From contig NZ_FLRH01000003.1 in NCBI RefSeq assembly GCF_900089585.1, positions 372,001 to 436,000 of the forward strand: a DNA stretch of 64,000 nucleotides, given 5' to 3'. Below are positions 44,246 to 52,544 of the stretch, in pieces. Source of the stretch: Micromonospora sediminicola. GTDB taxonomy: Bacteria > Actinomycetota > Actinomycetes > Mycobacteriales > Micromonosporaceae. A program made the translations under genes and the position numbers. Position 1 is the first letter of the stretch; each line of letters starts with the position of its first letter. The notes under the pieces were generated by a model. It saw only the letters and a list, made by a program, of their open reading frames with translations, was not told the DNA's origin and did no database searches.

Positions 44246-44788
44246 TCAGTAGGTCTCGACGTGCACGCTGGTCTCGCTGAGCGCTTCGACCACGAAGATG
44301 CGGGCGCCGATCGGGATCGGTCGGTCGGCTCGGGCGTTGAGCTTCACCGGCTGCCCGGCGAGGCGTACCCGGACCTCGCCGTAACCGCCGGTCGGGATCG
44401 GCGTGACCACCAGGCCGATCGCGCCGGCCAGGTGGTCGCGGGTGGGGGTGGGGTCCGTGCGCATGGTGCGGGCCGCGCGGCTCAACCGGGCCGCCAGCCA
44501 GGCGGTGGGCACGGCGGCGAGCGCGCCGCCGGCCGCCGCCACCGCGATCATCCCGGAGGTACGCCCTCCGAGCAGCTCGTTGACGATCGCGGCGCCGAAC
44601 CCGAACGCCCCGGTGAACCCGGCGACCGCCTCCAGCGACACCGGGCCGTCGACGTCCGGGTGGCCCAGGTGCAGCACTCCCGAGCCGAGCAGGGCCAGCG
44701 TCAGCACGCCGACCCCGGCTCCGCCGATGATCAGGAAGATGAGCGTCCCCGTGGCCACGACCTGCACGGTATCGACGTCGCGCAACAT
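44246..44788 (-). CDS. NfeD-like membrane protein
   Basis: 180 aa. Membrane segments occur at TLIFLIIGGAGVGVLTLALL, AVAGFTGAFGFGAAIVNELL and GMIAVAAAGGALAAVPTAWL. A C-terminal OB-fold-like domain follows, with LAGAIGLVVTPIPTGGYGEV, RVRLAGQPVKLNARADRPIP and a final VVEALSETSVHVETY. This is the short NfeD1b type that accompanies flotillins. It lies upstream of the flotillin gene on the same strand, forming the typical two-gene operon. Confidence 0.88.
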   Translation of the reverse strand: MLRDVDTVQVVATGTLIFLIIGGAGVGVLTLALLGSGVLHLGHPDVDGPVSLEAVAGFTGAFGFGAAIVNELLGGRTSGMIAVAAAGGALAAVPTAWLAARLSRAARTMRTDPTPTRDHLAGAIGLVVTPIPTGGYGEVRVRLAGQPVKLNARADRPIPIGARIFVVEALSETSVHVETY

Positions 44789-44830
44789 CGACTACGTGCA
44801 GCGAACGTCCAGCTTCCGTCGATCGACCGC

Positions 44831-45931
44831 TCAGCGCGGTGCGATCGTCACCTCCAGACCGACCAGTTGCTTCGGCAGCGGCTGGCGGACCAGTTCCCGG
44901 CCGGTGGTGTCGGCGAGCACGAAGTCGCCCGCGCCGAGCGGCCGACGGTAGAGCAACCGGTCGTCGGTCACCCAGGCGACGTCGGCGGTGGGCAGCGGGT
45001 TCACCACCCGGCCGGTCGCCGTCTCCACCAGCAGCGGCTCCTGCCGGCCCTGGACCACCACCAGCTTCCCGTCCGGTGACCAGGCGTCCGGACCGACCGG
45101 ACCGCCCGGCATGTCGATCAGGCGGGTGGGTCGGCCGTCGTCGACCGACAGGAGCTGCACACCCTTGGCGAGGTCCCGGGGCCACGCCTCCGACTTCTGC
45201 CTGCTCAGCGTCAGGGCGACCTCCCGACCGTCGCGCGTCCAGGAGAACTCGCACCGGTCGGCGCACGGCCAGCCGAGCAGGCCCACCGGATGCGTCCTCT
45301 TCGTGCCGTCCAGGTCGAGCACGACGAAACCGAAGTGGTCGACCTGCTGACTGGTGAACAGCAGCCGCCGTCCGTCCGGGGACCAGCGTGGGGCGGTCAG
45401 CGCGCGGCCGACCTCGTACCAGCGGGTCTGTCCGGTGGCCAGGTCGAACAGGCCGATCTCCCGGGGGCGGTCGTCGTCCCGGACCGCGACGAGGGAACCG
45501 GTCGGCGCCGGGAAGATGCCGTCGTAGCGGTCGGTGGCGAAGTATCGGCCGCGTCCGCGGTCGAGCAGGAGTCCGCTACCGGAGCCGCCCGCCACCTGGG
45601 CTCGGGTGACCACCCAGTCGCCGGGCAGCACCAGCGGCCGCTGCGCCCAGTCCGCGCCGGGCACGGCTCGGAGCGCGGGCGAGGGGGTGACGGTGACCTG
45701 CGGCGTCGTGGGCGTGGTCGGCGGTGGGCCGGTGCGGGGGCGCAGCAGCACGAACGGCAGGGTCACCGCCACCACGGCGACCAGCGCGGCGGCGGCCGCC
45801 GCGACGCGCCGGCGCCGGCGCAGCCGGCGGCCCCGACCGAGCGCCCGCGACGCCAGGTCCGGCGCGGGCGCGGCGCCGTCGGCGAGGTCGCGTACGGCGC
45901 TGCGGAGCATCTCGTCCAGCGGCGAGTTCAT
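44831..45931 (-). CDS. Membrane-anchored beta-propeller protein, probable sigma-factor partner
   Basis: 366 aa from ATG at 45931, which overlaps the sigma stop (ATGA). Residues 1-40 are cytoplasmic (MNSPLDEMLRSAVRDLADGA, then a basic RRLRRRRR run). One membrane helix follows (VAAAAAALVAVVAVTLPFVL). The extracytoplasmic part has WD40/TolB-like strands with repeated WSPDG and GPDAWSPDGKLVVV motifs. Genes of this layout downstream of SigE-family sigma factors are probably regulators or sensors. No zinc anti-sigma motif is visible. Role inferred from coupling. Confidence 0.82.
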   Translation of the reverse strand: MNSPLDEMLRSAVRDLADGAAPAPDLASRALGRGRRLRRRRRVAAAAAALVAVVAVTLPFVLLRPRTGPPPTTPTTPQVTVTPSPALRAVPGADWAQRPLVLPGDWVVTRAQVAGGSGSGLLLDRGRGRYFATDRYDGIFPAPTGSLVAVRDDDRPREIGLFDLATGQTRWYEVGRALTAPRWSPDGRRLLFTSQQVDHFGFVVLDLDGTKRTHPVGLLGWPCADRCEFSWTRDGREVALTLSRQKSEAWPRDLAKGVQLLSVDDGRPTRLIDMPGGPVGPDAWSPDGKLVVVQGRQEPLLVETATGRVVNPLPTADVAWVTDDRLLYRRPLGAGDFVLADTTGRELVRQPLPKQLVGLEVTIAPR

Positions 45932-46437
45932 CGGGTCACCTCCGAGCGGTCGGCCAGCTCGTCGAGCGCCGGCACGAGGTGCCGGAGCCGGGCCAGCGCC
46001 TTGGCGCTCTGGCTGGCCACGGTGCCGGGCCGGCAGCCGAGCAGCGCGGCGGTCCGCTCGACACTCAGGTCCTCCAGGTAGCGCAGCGTCAGCACGGCGC
46101 GCTGGCGTGGCGGCAGCGCGCGCAGCGCGTCGCGCAGCAGCAGTCGCAGGTCGCTGTCGTCGCCGGCCGCCGGCCGCTCCGGCAGCTCCGGCACCGGCAC
46201 CTCCGCCCGTCGCGCCCGCCGTCGCCAGCCGGAGACCTGGTCGTGGTACAGGATCCGCTTCACGTACGGCTCCGCGTCGCCGCGGATCCGGGGCCACCGG
46301 GCGTACGCCTTGGCCAGCGCGTTCTGGAGCAGGTCCTCCGCCGCGTGCTGGTTTCCGGCGAGCGCGTACGCGACCCGCAGCAGGACCGCTCCGCGCTCGC
46401 TGACGAACGCGGTGAACTCCCGGTCGACCTCCGCCAC
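45928..46437 (-). CDS. SigE-family (actinobacterial, SCO-type) ECF sigma factor
   Basis: 169 aa from GTG at 46437 with GGAGGTGG upstream. Region 2 is REFTAFVSERGAVLLRVAYA and QHAAEDLLQNALAKAYARWP, then PYVKRILYHDQVSGWRRRAR. Region 4 is LPPRQRAVLTLRYLEDLSVE with the helix-turn-helix TAALLGCRPGTVASQSAKAL. These sequences and the 170-residue length fit the SigE-type ECF group common in Micromonospora and Streptomyces. It is translationally coupled to the propeller membrane protein gene. Confidence 0.9.
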   Translation of the reverse strand: MAEVDREFTAFVSERGAVLLRVAYALAGNQHAAEDLLQNALAKAYARWPRIRGDAEPYVKRILYHDQVSGWRRRARRAEVPVPELPERPAAGDDSDLRLLLRDALRALPPRQRAVLTLRYLEDLSVERTAALLGCRPGTVASQSAKALARLRHLVPALDELADRSEVTR

Positions 46438-46504
46438 CGTCCACCTCCGTCTCTCCGACGCCCGGGGTGGGGAAAACTTTGCCCGCCACGCGACAATGGG
46501 TGGC

Positions 46505-46984
46505 ATGCGCTGGACCGTGCTCGACTCGCCGATCGGGGAGTTCTCCGTGGGGACCGACGACGACGCCGTGCGCGGCGCGCACTTCGGCCGGGTGGTGTCG
46601 GCGGCCGACGAGCCCGGCGACGACCTGGCCCGGCTGGCCGTGGCCGAGTTGCGGGCCTACTTCGCCGGTGAGCTGACCGAGTTCAGCGTGTCGGTGTCGG
46701 CGCCCCGGGGCTCGGAGTTCGAGCGCGCGGTCTGGCGGGAGATGACCCGCATCCCCTACGGCGAGACGACCACCTACGGCGAGGTGGCCCGGGCGCTCGG
46801 CGACCCGGGCGCGGCGCGGGCGGTCGGGGTGGCGTGCAACCGCAACCCGGTGCCGGTGATCGTGCCCTGTCACCGGATCGTCGGCGCGGGCGGCAAGCTG
46901 GTCGGCTTCGGCGGCGGGCTGCCGCGCAAGGTGACGCTGCTGGAGTTGGAGGCGGCCTCGGCGCTGCGGCGCGCCTGGTCCTGA
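46505..46984 (+). CDS. ogt: Methylated-DNA--protein-cysteine methyltransferase
   Basis: 159 aa from ATG at 46505; an in-frame ATG at 46496 is an alternative. The active site is VPCHRIVGAGGKLVGFGGGL with acceptor Cys. The DNA-binding helix is PYGETTTYGEVARALGDPGA, with the Arg finger in AARAVGVACNRNP. It removes methyl groups from O6-methylguanine in a suicide reaction. It is transcribed away from the sigma gene. Confidence 0.95.
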   Translation: MRWTVLDSPIGEFSVGTDDDAVRGAHFGRVVSAADEPGDDLARLAVAELRAYFAGELTEFSVSVSAPRGSEFERAVWREMTRIPYGETTTYGEVARALGDPGAARAVGVACNRNPVPVIVPCHRIVGAGGKLVGFGGGLPRKVTLLELEAASALRRAWS

Positions 46985-46993
46985 CGTACCGAA

Positions 46994-47031
46994 GAGGGAA
47001 GGCCGGGTCCGTGCGGACCCGGCCTTCCCTC
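46994..47031. terminator. Strong bidirectional hairpin between ogt and ino1
   Basis: A perfect 17-bp stem (GAGGGAAGGCCGGGTCC with its complement) has a GTGC loop between the convergent gene ends. Confidence 0.85.
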
Positions 47032-47047
47032 GGTGTCGTTCAGCGCG

Positions 47048-48127
47048 TCAGCGCTCGACCTCGCCGGCGATGAACGCCTCGACGGCGGCGTGCGCGTCGT
47101 GGTCGGCGTACTGCTCCGGCGGGGACTTCATGAAGTAGGACGAGGCGGAGAGGATCGGGCCACCGATCTTCCGGTCCAGCGCGATCTTCGCGGCCCGGAC
47201 GGCGTCGATGATGACACCGGCCGAGTTCGGCGAGTCCCACACCTCGAGCTTCAGCTCCGCGTTGAGCGGGGTGTCACCGAAGGAACGACCCTCCAGGCGG
47301 ATGTACGCCCACTTGCGGTCGTCCAGCCACGGCACGTGGTCGGACGGGCCGATGTGCACGTCGCTCTTGCTCATCTCGTGCGGGATCTGGGAGGTGACCG
47401 ACTGGGTCTTCGAGATCTTCTTCGAGACCAGGCGGTTGCGCTCCAGCATGTTCATGAAGTCCATGTTGCCGCCGAAGTTGAGCTGGTACGTGCGCAGCAG
47501 CTCGACCCCGCGGTCCTCGAAGAGCTTCGCCAGGGCGCGGTGCACGATGGTGGCGCCGACCTGGCTCTTGATGTCGTCACCCACGATCGGCAGGCCGGCG
47601 TCGGTGAACTTCTGCGCCCACTCCGGGTCGGAGGCGATGAAGACCGGCAGGGCGTTCACGAACGCGCAGCCGGCGTCGATCGCGGCCTGGGCGTAGAACT
47701 TGTCGGCCTGCTCGGAGCCCACCGGCAGGTAGGAGACGACCACGTCGACCTGCGCGTCGCGCAGCGCCTGCGCCACGTCGACCGGCTGGGCGTCCGACTC
47801 CTCGACGATCTCCCGGTAGTACTGGCCGAGACCGTCGAAGGTCGGCCCGCGCTGCACGGTCACGCCGGTCGGCGGGACGTCGCAGAGCTTGATCGTGTTG
47901 TTCTCGCTGGCGACGATCGCCTCCGCGAGGTCCATGCCCACCTTCTTGGCGTCCACGTCGAACGCCGCGACGAACTTCACGTCGGAGACGTGGTAGTCGC
48001 CGAAGGTGACGTGCATGAGACCCGGGACGCGGTCGTTCGGGTCGGCGTTCCGGTAGTACTCCACGCCCTGTACGAGGGACGAGGCGCAGTTACCCACACC
48101 GACGATGGCGACGCGGACGGAGCCCAT
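47048..48127 (-). CDS. ino1: Inositol-3-phosphate synthase
   Basis: 359 aa from ATG at 48127 with AAGGAGG upstream; the first codons at 48154 are not family-like. NAD-binding loop [20 protein letters not shown]. Other family stretches: [40 protein letters not shown] and [20 protein letters not shown]. It isomerises glucose-6-phosphate to inositol-3-phosphate, the precursor of phosphatidylinositol and mycothiol. It is 24 bp downstream of a padR gene, as in mycobacteria, so PadR probably controls it. Confidence 0.97.
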   Translation of the reverse strand: MGSVRVAIVGVGNCASSLVQGVEYYRNADPNDRVPGLMHVTFGDYHVSDVKFVAAFDVDAKKVGMDLAEAIVASENNTIKLCDVPPTGVTVQRGPTFDGLGQYYREIVEESDAQPVDVAQALRDAQVDVVVSYLPVGSEQADKFYAQAAIDAGCAFVNALPVFIASDPEWAQKFTDAGLPIVGDDIKSQVGATIVHRALAKLFEDRGVELLRTYQLNFGGNMDFMNMLERNRLVSKKISKTQSVTSQIPHEMSKSDVHIGPSDHVPWLDDRKWAYIRLEGRSFGDTPLNAELKLEVWDSPNSAGVIIDAVRAAKIALDRKIGGPILSASSYFMKSPPEQYADHDAHAAVEAFIAGEVER

Positions 48128-48150
48128 AGCGTCTGCCTCCTTCTTCTTCA

Positions 48151-48789
48151 TCACGGCCGCTCTGACCTGGACGTGCCAGGCGTGGGCGGGCTGTCGTTGT
48201 CTCCTCGGCCACCGGTCGTCCCGGGTCGCGGGGCGGTCGGGGCCCGGCCGGAGCGCTCGTTGGCGATGAGCTCCTCCAGCCAGCGGACCTCACGCTCACA
48301 GGCGTCGAGCCCGTGGCGTTGCAGTTCCAGGGTGTACGCGTCGAGACGCTCGGCTGCCCGGCCGAGCACGTCGCGAAGACCTTCGCGGCGTTCCTCGATC
48401 TTTCGACGACGACCTTCCAGGATCCGGAGCCGGGTGGCCTGGTCGGTCCGGGCGAAGAACGCGAAGTGCACGCCGAAGCCCGTGTCGTCGTACGTCTCGG
48501 GTCCAGCCTGCGCTATGAGCTGGGCGAAGCGTTCCTTGCCCTCCGCGGTAATGGTGTAGACCACCCGACCGCGTCGGCTGGTCAGCGCGGGAACCTCCTC
48601 GGCGGTCGCGGGTGTCTCGGCGGCTTCGGTGATCCATCCCGCCGCCTGCAGCCGGCGCAGGGTCGGGTATAGCGTGCCGTAGCTGATCGCCGCCCGGATG
48701 GCGCCGAGTTTGGCGGTCAACTCCTTGCGCAGCTCGTAGCCGTGCATCGGAGCCTCCTGGAGGAGGCCCAGGATGGCGAATTCGAGCAC
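48151..48789 (-). CDS. PadR-family transcriptional regulator
   Basis: 212 aa from GTG at 48789 ([20 protein letters not shown]). The winged helix domain includes [31 protein letters not shown], and the wing [22 protein letters not shown]-terminal helical dimerisation region ([20 protein letters not shown]) and a Pro/Gly/Ser tail follow. It is the first gene of a padR-ino1 unit. A perfect 25-bp palindrome 41 bp upstream of its start is the obvious operator, implying autorepression and control of inositol synthesis. Confidence 0.92.
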   Translation of the reverse strand: MLEFAILGLLQEAPMHGYELRKELTAKLGAIRAAISYGTLYPTLRRLQAAGWITEAAETPATAEEVPALTSRRGRVVYTITAEGKERFAQLIAQAGPETYDDTGFGVHFAFFARTDQATRLRILEGRRRKIEERREGLRDVLGRAAERLDAYTLELQRHGLDACEREVRWLEELIANERSGRAPTAPRPGTTGGRGDNDSPPTPGTSRSERP

Positions 48790-48830
48790 GGGCCATCCCT
48801 TCTTTCCCCCTGCGCGGAGCGCTAACCACC

Positions 48831-48855
48831 GCGATGTATCGGACCGATACATCGC
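48831..48855. promoter_or_regulatory. PadR operator, perfect 25-bp palindrome
   Basis: The arms are GCGATGTATCGG and its exact complement around a central A. The ATGTAT...ATACAT core is typical of PadR-type operators. It lies upstream of padR-ino1 and 109 bp before the divergent DUF5318 gene. Confidence 0.85.
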
Positions 48856-48963
48856 ACGGTAGCGGAGAGGGGTGGGCAGGGCAAACCCCGGGTTACGCGA
48901 CATCGCCGTCACCGATGGTGACCATGGTCGCCTCGGTTAGCCGGAGCGCGTACCCTTTGCCGC

Positions 48964-49410
48964 ATGCGTACGCAGCGCCAGGTCGTCGACTACTCGCTCC
49001 AGAAGCGGGCGGTGCTGCGTGAGCTCCTCGCCGGGCGGATCGGCACGTACGACGTCTGCGACGCCTCGCCGTACCTGAAGAACGCCGCCCGCTTCCACGG
49101 TGAGCCGACCGACCACCGCTGCCCGATCTGCCGCAGCGAGAACCTGATCCACGTCCACTACATTTACGGTGACGAACTCAAGCAGTCGGCCGGCCAGGCG
49201 CGTACCCGGGCTGAGTTGCCCGTCCTGGCCATGACGCTGCGTGAGTTCCAGGTGTTCGTGGTGGAGGTGTGCCCCGGCTGCGACTGGAACCATCTCGTCG
49301 AGCAGTTCCTGCTCGGCCGGGACGGTCTCGCGGGCGAGGCGGAGGACGCGGGCGAGTCGGTCGCGGCCAACGGCTCCACCCCTCGGCGAAGGCGAGAGGC
49401 GCAACGGTGA
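48964..49410 (+). CDS. DUF5318 family protein with zinc-ribbon-like cysteines
   Basis: 148 aa: MRTQRQVVDYSLQKRAVLRE, then YDVCDASPYLKNAARFHGEP. CPIC (in DHRCPICRSENLIHVHYIYG) and CPGC (VVEVCPGCDWNHLVEQFLL) form a probable four-Cys zinc ribbon. The protein is conserved in actinobacteria next to the bifunctional penicillin-binding gene ponA, as here. Function unknown; a link to cell-wall or RNA binding is speculation. Confidence 0.88.
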   Translation: MRTQRQVVDYSLQKRAVLRELLAGRIGTYDVCDASPYLKNAARFHGEPTDHRCPICRSENLIHVHYIYGDELKQSAGQARTRAELPVLAMTLREFQVFVVEVCPGCDWNHLVEQFLLGRDGLAGEAEDAGESVAANGSTPRRRREAQR

Positions 49411-49604
49411 ACGCGGCTGTCCCGACCGCTGCCGGCCCGGTGACCGGGCGGCACGAGCGACAGCCATTAAGCGTAATTGGTCCGATTAGGTCGGATTTGA
49501 CGGGCGTACGCTGGCACGGCCGGCAGGTAACGTCCCGTGTTCCAGCTCACGGCAACCCGGTGGTGGCGCCCCCGCGCCCCACCGCGACCGGCAGGGTGTG
49601 AGGA

Positions 49605-52424
49605 ATGAACTACGGCGATCCCAGTTCTTCGCGTGGGCGGGCCCAGATCCCGGGCCCGAACGGCGACCCCGGTTCCGAGCGGAGTCCGCGCGGGAACGGT
49701 TGGTCCGGCGCACCGGAGGGTGGCGCCTCGGCGCGCGCCTCGGTGACACCGCGCGGCACCGGCGGCCGGGCCTCGGTCGGTGGCGCCGCGCCGGCACCGC
49801 GTGGTGCCTCGGGCTCGGCCTCGGTGGGCCGGGCCGGCGCGGGCCGGGCCTCGGTGCCGGTCTCGCCGGCTCCCGGCGCGCCCGGGCGCGCGGGCCGGGC
49901 GTCCGTGCCGATCTCCCCGGCCGGTCCGGCCGGCCGCGCCTCGGTGGGCGCGGCGAGCGTCGGCGGCGCCGGGCGGGCGAGTGTCGGGGCGGCGTCGATC
50001 GGCGGCCGGGCCCCGGTGTCCGGCTTCTCCGGCGGTGGCCCGGTCGGGCCCGGTGGCCCGGGTGGACCGAACGGCCCCGGCCGCTCCGGCCGGGGCGGCC
50101 GCGGTGGTGACCCGGCGCAGGCGAAGAAGCGGCGGCGGATCAACATCCTGATCGCCGGCTTCGCGGTGTTCATCATGCTCGCCGGCATCGGCGTGGTCAG
50201 CTTCACCTGGTACTCGCAGGGAGTGCCGCTCCCGCAGGACACCATCCCGCCGCTGTCGACCACCATCTACGACTCGAGCGGCAAGTCGCCCATCGCCCGG
50301 ATCGGCGACCAGAACCGCCAGCTGGTCACCATCGACCAGATCCCGGAGCACGTCCAGCACGCGGTCGCCGCGGCCGAGGACCGGAACTTCTACCGGCACT
50401 CCGGCGTGGACTACAAGGGCATCACCCGGGCCGCCTGGAACAACCTCACCGGCGGCGACAAGCAGGGCGCCTCGACGATCACCCAGCAGTACGCGCGCAA
50501 CGCGTTCGACAACCTGAACCAGGACACGTACGGCCGGAAGGTCAAGGAGGCGATCCTCGCCTCCAAGCTGAACGACCGCTACGACAAGCCGACGATCATG
50601 CAGCACTACCTGAACGTCATCTACTTCGGCCGCGGCGCCTACGGCATCCAGTCGGCGGCCCGGACGTACTTCGGCAAGGACGTCAAGAGCCTGACGGTGG
50701 CCGAGGGCGCGGTGCTGGCGGCGCTGATCAAGCAGCCCGAGCCGAGCGCCTCGCACCAGGGTTACGACCCGGCGATCAACCCGCAGGCCGCGCTGGACCG
50801 GTGGAACTACGTCATCAACGGCATGATCAGTGAGAAGTGGCTGGACGCGCCGAACATGCCGGAGCACCCCACCGAGTATCCGACCAAGTCGCTGCAGAAG
50901 CCGACCAAGAACAGCGCCGGTGGCTTCGGCATCGACACGCCGTACGGCAACGTCGTCAACTACGTCTCGCAGGAGCTGCGCGAGATGAACCTGTGCACCG
51001 ACAACGAGGCCGAGGCGACCGACGCCAAGCCGCTCTGCTCCAAGGCGCTCAGCCGTGGCGGTTACAAGATCACCACCACGATCGACCGGAAGATGCAGGA
51101 GGCGGCGCTCGACGCGGCCCAGCGGGCCCGGAAGGGATCCGAACTCTCCGGGCAACGAGAGAACCTGATGGCGGCCGTGGTGTCGATCGACCCGAAGACC
51201 GGTCGGGTGCTCGCCTACTACGGCGGCGACAACGGCACCGGCACCGACTACGCCGGCAAGAACGTCGAGAACGGTGTGGTCAGCGGCGGCCACTCGCCGG
51301 GTTCGAGCTTCAAGATCTACACGCTGGCGGCGGCGCTGAAGGCCGGCATCTCGATCAAGTCGCGGTGGAAGGGCTCGGCGTTCACCCCGAAGGACACCAA
51401 GTTCAAGGTGAGTAACGCCGGCGCGGACAAGGTGTCCTGCGGCGACTCCTGCACCCTCGAACTGTCCACGCTCAAGTCGCTGAACGTGCCGTTCTACTAC
51501 ATCACCGAGAAGATCGGTCCGGACAAGGTGCTCGACATGGCCAAGCAGGCCGGCGTCACCACCATGTGGCAGACCGACACCAACCCGGCCAAGGCCCACG
51601 ACCTGACCGAGGCCGACCCGAAGGACCTGGCCCCGAACCCGTTCTTCCACGTGATCGGCTACGGCCAGTACCCGATCACCGTGCTCGACCACGCCAACGG
51701 CGTCGCCACGTTCGCCAACCAGGGCATCTACAACAAGGCGCACTTCATCCGGAAGGTCGAGAAGCAGAATCCGGTGACCGGCAAGTGGGACCTGGTCGGC
51801 GCCGAGAAGCTGAAGGGGCAGCGGCGGATCGACAAGGACATCGTCGCCGACGTGACCTCCGTGCTGGAGCAGTACCCGGCGCAGGTGAACCACCGGCTCG
51901 ACGACGGACGCAAGGCCGCCGAGAAGACCGGCACCTGGGAACTCGGCGACGGCAGCACCGACAACGGCGACGCCTGGATGATCGGCTACACGCCGCAACT
52001 CGCCACCGCCGTCTGGGTCGGCAACAAGGGCGCCCGTAAGGCGATCAAGTACAAGAACGGTACGAGCATCAGCGGCGCCAAGATGCCCGGTGACATCTTC
52101 GAGCGCTTCATGAACGCCGCGCTCAAGGGGGAGAAGAAGGAAGACTTCCCGCCCGCGGCGAACGTCGGCAAGGACGACACCGGCAACGGCGAGGCGCCCC
52201 CGCCGCCGCCCACCCAGCCGGGTCAGCCCGGCGGCCCGGGCTGCGACCCGCTGGGCCTGTTCTGCCCCGGTGGCACCCCCGGTGGGGGCACCCCCGGCGG
52301 CGGCAACCCGGGCGGTGGCGGCGACCAGGGCGGCGGTGGCAACCCCGGTGGGGGTGGCTTCCCCGGTGGCGGCGGTGGTGGCGGGTTGCTCCCGAGCACA
52401 CCACCGACGCGACAGACCAACTGA
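49605..52424 (+). CDS. ponA: Bifunctional penicillin-binding protein (transglycosylase/transpeptidase)
   Basis: 939 aa. Residues 1-175 are a cytoplasmic low-complexity region with about nine (R/S/A)ASV units (GRASVG, GRASVPVSP, GRASVPISP). The membrane anchor is RRINILIAGFAVFIMLAGIG. The GT51 domain has HAVAAAEDRNFYRHSGVDYK, KQGASTITQQYARNAF and KLNDRYDKPTIMQHYLNVIY. The transpeptidase has SPGSSFK, KSLN and EKTGTWE. The C-terminal 80 residues are Pro/Gly-rich. It polymerises and crosslinks peptidoglycan. The order DUF5318-ponA-GT87 matches the M. tuberculosis ponA1 locus. Confidence 0.95.
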   Translation: MNYGDPSSSRGRAQIPGPNGDPGSERSPRGNGWSGAPEGGASARASVTPRGTGGRASVGGAAPAPRGASGSASVGRAGAGRASVPVSPAPGAPGRAGRASVPISPAGPAGRASVGAASVGGAGRASVGAASIGGRAPVSGFSGGGPVGPGGPGGPNGPGRSGRGGRGGDPAQAKKRRRINILIAGFAVFIMLAGIGVVSFTWYSQGVPLPQDTIPPLSTTIYDSSGKSPIARIGDQNRQLVTIDQIPEHVQHAVAAAEDRNFYRHSGVDYKGITRAAWNNLTGGDKQGASTITQQYARNAFDNLNQDTYGRKVKEAILASKLNDRYDKPTIMQHYLNVIYFGRGAYGIQSAARTYFGKDVKSLTVAEGAVLAALIKQPEPSASHQGYDPAINPQAALDRWNYVINGMISEKWLDAPNMPEHPTEYPTKSLQKPTKNSAGGFGIDTPYGNVVNYVSQELREMNLCTDNEAEATDAKPLCSKALSRGGYKITTTIDRKMQEAALDAAQRARKGSELSGQRENLMAAVVSIDPKTGRVLAYYGGDNGTGTDYAGKNVENGVVSGGHSPGSSFKIYTLAAALKAGISIKSRWKGSAFTPKDTKFKVSNAGADKVSCGDSCTLELSTLKSLNVPFYYITEKIGPDKVLDMAKQAGVTTMWQTDTNPAKAHDLTEADPKDLAPNPFFHVIGYGQYPITVLDHANGVATFANQGIYNKAHFIRKVEKQNPVTGKWDLVGAEKLKGQRRIDKDIVADVTSVLEQYPAQVNHRLDDGRKAAEKTGTWELGDGSTDNGDAWMIGYTPQLATAVWVGNKGARKAIKYKNGTSISGAKMPGDIFERFMNAALKGEKKEDFPPAANVGKDDTGNGEAPPPPPTQPGQPGGPGCDPLGLFCPGGTPGGGTPGGGNPGGGGDQGGGGNPGGGGFPGGGGGGGLLPSTPPTRQTN

Positions 52425-52437
52425 CGCGTACGACCTG

Positions 52438-52478
52438 ACGGCGGCGGCCGGACCCCAGCGGTCCGGCCGCCGCCGTTT
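52438..52478 (+). terminator. Hairpin terminator after ponA
   Basis: A perfect 17-bp stem (ACGGCGGCGGCCGGACC with its complement) with a 5-nt loop, followed by TT, 13 bp past the ponA stop. Confidence 0.85.
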
Positions 52479-52544
52479 CGCGGACCGGAATTTCTCCGCG
52501 CGCGACGGGACGGCGACCCCCGGCGTACGGCAGGATGCCTCTCC

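Noticed and set aside
49407..49601. 64-codon frame starting GTGA-coupled to the DUF5318 stop
   Set aside because: The start overlap is suggestive, but the peptide has no recognisable feature and covers the AT-rich area where the ponA promoter is expected.
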